64,000 nucleotides of DNA from Phaseolus vulgaris. Lineage: Eukaryota; Streptophyta; Magnoliopsida; Fabales; Fabaceae. The stretch covers positions 34,457,253 to 34,521,252 of the forward strand of contig NC_023755.2 in the NCBI RefSeq assembly GCF_000499845.2. Direction: 5' to 3'. This document shows positions 59,668 to 64,000 of the stretch, in pieces; the stretch's first letter is position 1; each line of letters opens with the position of its first letter. The position numbers and the translations under genes are program-made. The notes beneath the pieces were generated by a model that saw only the letters and a list, made by a program, of their open reading frames with translations, was not told the origin of the DNA and searched no databases.

Positions 59668-61809
59668 ATTAATAAAAATCAATTTCATAAAACAATTTAA
59701 TATAATTTCTTTTTTAAATTATTTTCTCTAAAACAGATTTACCTCAACCATCTTATCAAATGCCCAATACACATTAAATTATATATATTATTATAGAATT
59801 GTTTAAGAAAAAACTAAGATTATAATACTAAATTATTTAAAAAAAGTTGGAATCATATTAAATTTTATTAAAAAAATAATTTAAAAGTTTAATTTATGAT
59901 GTTATAATTTTTTATATCAAAATTTAAACAATATTTGATTGTTCGTTAATAAAGAGTTTTTAATCAAGAGTATGTCAAACTAAAATATCACTATGTAATA
60001 TCCTTAATAACATCAACTATATATGTTATATAATGCTAATTAAAGTTTGACATTGATTCCATGAAACAAGATATCGATTTTATTGTTTTTTTAAAACTAG
60101 TTTCATGAATTTGCCTTAAAATTATTTTTGTTTTTAAACCTAGTTTGAAACTTAGTTCAATTCAAATAGAGTATTTCTTAAAAAATGGTTCAGTTTTAAA
60201 CCAATTATACGAAACTTATTAGTTGTTATTATTATTATTTTAGACTAAATAGTCTATCATTATTTTCTCTAAATATCTAAAATAATGACATGAGAAAATG
60301 TAGCAAAAATAATATATATTAAGAGATCTTAACTATAATGTCGTGGCATCAGAATGTAAAATTTTGAAACTAATAGTTAATGTAACCATGTTTTGGGTTT
60401 AACTATAATCCCTAACATATATTTTGAGCTATAAACTTTAAAAAAAATAAATATATAACCTAGCAAAACAAAGGGTTTTGCAAAGCAATGAAAAATAATT
60501 GTTTTTTTTCGAATCTAGTGCCATTTTAAAAGAAAATTTCTGAAATAGGAAAATAATTTTTTTTCCAAAAATAGATAAATCTTATATGAATATACGACAT
60601 TTAATCAAAGAAACATCACCAAATATATTTACGATTTCAGAAAAAAATAAAAAATCAGTATATTTCATATACAATTTTTATCTGAAATCATACGTTTTCA
60701 ATTTAAAATATAATAATTCACAATTTTTTTTAAATTGCCTATTTCATATACGATTTCCATCTAAAATCATATATAAAATATACATTTTCAATTTAGAAGT
60801 ATTACAATCGGTATAATTAAAATAAAAAATAAAAATAGAAGCTACTATATTTTATATAGGATTTCCTCTAAAATCGTATATAAAATATACATTTTTAATT
60901 TAAAAAATAATAATATGTAGAATTAAAAAAAAGGAAATCGGAGAAATAGTATTTGTGCCTTATGTTTTTATTTTTTTATATATAATTAAAGAAAAATAGG
61001 TTTTTATAAAATGTTTTATTATTATATATAATTAAAGAATGGCTAAGTTCTGGTAAAATAATTTTTTATTATATAATTAAAGAATGGCTGAATTTTTAGA
61101 AAATATTTTTTTATTATATATAATTAAAAAATTAAACATAATTTTTTGGTTTTTAATACATTAAAATTATTTTGAATTATTAATGAAATTAATGATGTAA
61201 TACTTTAATAATATAAAATAATATAAGTAAATTGTTTAAAAAAAATATTAAAGTAAATCTAGTTTATATGATAAAAAATTAAGTTGATAAAACCCTAAAT
61301 TTGAAATGCTGAAAATAAACCAGAAATTTTAATCGAAAAGTTAAAATAGAGAATGTTAACCGAAAACTTTAATTCTCATAAAAAGTAGAAAAATAGTACA
61401 AGATTCTACATTTTACTATTGTCGATATGGACAATTTGTTCTATTGTGACCTTCATTCCTATAGTAAGAGCATTTGTTTGGCTTATTTGAAAGTGATTCA
61501 TCCATTTCATTTTGTATATGATTTGTTGTTGGTCTGTTGCGCATGTGAGGGTTTGGGATAAAATTTGGTCCCATATAAGCAGACTAATAATCTTGATTTC
61601 GAACGGGATGAAATTGAACTTCCTAAGTCTTCAAAGTATTTTGCAGACTATAGATAGATCACCGAATGTTGTTAGTTGTAAATGAAATTTCAAACATCCA
61701 AACACCTTGTTTGACTTATTTCGGAACCCGGATAAGAAATTGATTTGTAATTATTAATTTATATTTATGTATTATATTTAATTTAATACAAATGTTATTT
61801 ATTTTATAG
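59668..61809. other. AT-rich sequence with short degenerate repeats
   Basis: ATTTCATATACGATTT...AAAATCATATATAAAATATACA recurs about three times (60660-60900), and TATATAATTAAAGAATGGCT about three times (60977-61130). The stretch 61400-61800 may contain further upstream parts of the protease-like relic, but no frame was assigned. Confidence 0.5.
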
Positions 61810-62945
61810 CAACCGTGTTAGAGAACAAGTCTACAAATTAATTAAGAAGCATAAGGTTTCCATTGATGATCCAATAACCTCTTTATTAAAGATTACTACA
61901 GCTATAGGTACAAACCCAATGGAAGTTCCGTGGGATGACACTGTTTTTAGAAGAAATAGTGACATCCCTCTATACATATACATGACAAATGCCTTAGAGT
62001 TTGCAGTTGGCAACCAAGAGCTTAATATATCAATCATTCAGTTTTTCATGATGTAAGTCTCTTCCACCTATATCTCTATTTACTCTATTATATTAAATTA
62101 TTGATTATGATTTAACTAATTACTTGAAGGAAAAAAAAAGATGTTTATGGATTCTTGGATCCTCAATTAATTAATCCAACTAGAACTCATAAAGTTTAAA
62201 CTCAGTCATACATCACTAATTCTTTAATTTCAAGGGGAAAACAAATATATTGTTCCCCTTATAATAATGAGTAAGTTTAGTTAATATAAGTCATCAATTA
62301 TTAGTATTTCATTTTTAAAATTATGACTAATTGTTTTTATGCATGATGCAGGGGTCACTGGCAGTTACCTGTGTTATTCGTAATTGATAGCACTGTTGTG
62401 TGGTTGTGTTCACTTCACAAGAAGTCACCCATATATTTTAAGAAAATAATTGATGGGTAATTACATTATCTACTTACCTGTGTATAATACTTAAACATAT
62501 ACTAACAAGTTTTTTTTTTTTTTCTGTTGCTAATTCGGGCATGGCATGGATATAACATAATCAGAGGTCAACACATTGCAAATTGTCAAAAGCCGACATG
62601 GTTGAACCTATAGGTTTGTAATTTTTTGTCTTCCTCTCCTCATTCTTTGTCAAAATATCAATATTAACTTTTAATTAATATTGTAGTGTAATAAACTATA
62701 ATGAGGGTATGAGTGTGTCTACTACATTATGCAATGGATGACTACCATTATAAGACTTGACATTAATTGAAGTTGGGAGCATGTAACAATATTTAAATTA
62801 TGGTTTATAATAAACTATATGTCTTTAACACTAATTTCAACTTATTTTGTATTGGAATATTTTATGGATGCTCAACCATTAAATTCGTCAGCAATGGATT
62901 ATGTGAGGAGTGTTTGAGCCACATACTTCATTAGGTTCTATAATT
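61810..62945 (+). pseudogene. Ulp1-like (C48) protease gene of CACTA type, decayed, exons visible
   Basis: Exon-like pieces with splice signals. 61810-62052 (acceptor TTTTATAG, donor GTAAGT) encodes KLIKKHKVSIDDPITSLLK, PMEVPWDDTVFRR and GNQELNISIIQFF. About 62120-62271 encodes YGFLDPQLINPTRTHKV, then a stop, then QSYITNSLISRGKQ. 62350-62455 encodes GHWQLPVLFVIDSTVVWLCS with the likely catalytic His. About 62686-62790 encodes GYECVYYIMQWMTT with the likely catalytic Cys. A final piece at about 62870 reads AMDYVRSV, stop. This order is that of the Ulp1-type domain carried by many plant CACTA and Mutator elements; some host genes share it. In-frame stops make it a relic. Confidence 0.65.
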
Positions 62946-63266
62946 CTAAGATAGTTAATGAATAGTATATATGTTTAATTAATATAACATGCTTCTAATG
63001 TATATGAAATTAGCTAAATATGTAGGAGTAGATAGGAATATATATTGGTAGATGTAAATAATTTATCAATATATATATATATATATATATATATGATTTG
63101 ATTGTTTTGAAAAAATATGTATCTAGTTGTTTGAAATATTATTGCATATCTGGCTCAGATTTTAAATGAACAAGTTAATTAATAGGAGGAAACACATAAA
63201 ACAAATTGAACTGAAAAAAATGTCATCATAGGCTATGGTTGTAGTTAAAACTGTAGTCTATGGGAG

Positions 63267-63535
63267 AGACCATACAAGAAAATGGTATAAATTTAGAAAA
63301 AGGATATAGGCGTTGGTTTTCGTAATAACTGTCGCTTATACCCTTGTATGGGTATATTAAGATATTATTTCATGTAAGAAATAGACGTCGGCTATTAAAA
63401 TAATTGGTGCCTATAATGACATTAATAGACTACAGTTCATAATCTTTGTCTATAAGTCAAAACTATAGACGACTTGCTCATAAAGTACAATTGTAAAACT
63501 GACACCTAAGGACTTTAAATTTTTTTGTCTAAGAT
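63267..63535. mobile_element. CACTA-like terminal/subterminal remnant
   Basis: CCATACAAGAAAATGG at 63271 resembles the CACTACAAGAAAAT terminus. It is followed by GC-richer inverted motifs (GGCGTTGGTTTTCG / AACTGTCGCTTATA, GACGTCGGCTATT / ATTGGTGCCTATA), typical of CACTA subterminal repeats. The other end is not clear (perhaps near 63530). Confidence 0.5.
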
Positions 63536-64000
63536 TTCACACTAGTGGTCTTAACCCAAATACAAAAAATAGGATGCAATTACATATAACATTGATCCTT
63601 TTACAAAACAATAAAGTCCCATTAATTACAATTTCCTTACCTTAGGCCTTAAGTGAAAAAAATTTCCAAAAAGTATTGTATTCGTTACCAGCAGAACATC
63701 AATAGATGTATAACATGAATGTGACTCGCCAAAGACTATGTATAGAGGATTTGTGAGTGTGTAGGAGTTGTGATGAGGATTTTGATGCATAAATGGTGTG
63801 AATAGCTTGTAAAAAAAACCCTGGTCTTGCATGATACAACATTGCCATAATGAATTTGTTCATCCCCCTTCTCTTTTCCTATCACCTTCAGTCATATATC
63901 CATAATTCTAACATTTTCTTTGGTAGAAAAACAACAACTCTCTTTTTTCCTTTGGATCATGCATTAAAGGTTGAATGAAGAATCCACAATTGTTATGTTT
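63536..64000. other. Right-edge sequence, no gene recognised
   Basis: A 68-codon minus-strand ORF (63626-63832) has no recognised domain and is probably chance. Confidence 0.4.

Overview
The window looks like a gene-poor, transposon-rich stretch of a plant nuclear genome. The sequence is very AT-rich, genes have short GT-AG introns, and two complete host genes are plant versions of known families. The types of LINE, Ty3/gypsy-Tat, Ty1/copia and CACTA-like repeats, plus the extreme AT bias, suggest a dicot and probably a legume of the Vigna/Phaseolus kind. The species is inference; the dicot assignment is firmer. No bacterial-type genes, CRISPR arrays, tRNA or rRNA genes were recognised.

Host genes. 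(1) The left edge (1-396, + strand) holds the 3' end of a LEA_2/NHL-like gene, and a decayed fragment of the same gene lies at about 5,938-6,045. (2) A three-exon VUP-type (vascular-related unknown protein) gene of 184 codons lies on the minus strand at 30,146-30,916. (3) A complete five-exon RBX1 gene (RING-H2 subunit of cullin-RING E3 ligases, 118 residues) lies on the minus strand at 33,709-36,396. Both spliced genes were assembled by reading exon to exon; phases and lengths close exactly.

Mobile DNA, left to right. A 1.4-1.6 kb direct duplication with LTR/primer-site-like sequence (1.03-4.05 kb); a TIR element (5.35-5.70 kb); a 24-bp minisatellite (6.72-7.09 kb); a young Ty3/gypsy Tat-lineage element with matching 5-bp target duplications and nearly identical LTRs (11,667-19,718); a CACTA-like block (22.4-23.9 kb); copia debris (24.3-25.5 kb); a copia element with both LTRs but no recognisable gag and no RT core (36,825-42,403, minus), whose 3' LTR sits about 430 bp upstream of RBX1; long simple-sequence arrays (47.4-48.4 kb); another copia relic (48.8-49.5 kb); a 5'-truncated LINE with a 13-bp target duplication (51,420-54,224); a decayed second Tat element without integrase (about 55.6-59.3 kb); and a decayed Ulp1-like protease gene typical of CACTA elements (61.8-62.9 kb).

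A family of roughly 300-380 bp hairpin elements with CACTACAAGAAAA-type ends recurs at least ten times and is often interrupted by other insertions. I see no convincing new multi-gene system. The most interesting signals are the palindromic higher-order repeat array and antisense ORF in the 3' region of the young Tat element, its single CpG-type nonsense change in gag, the copia LTR in the RBX1 promoter, and the hairpin family.
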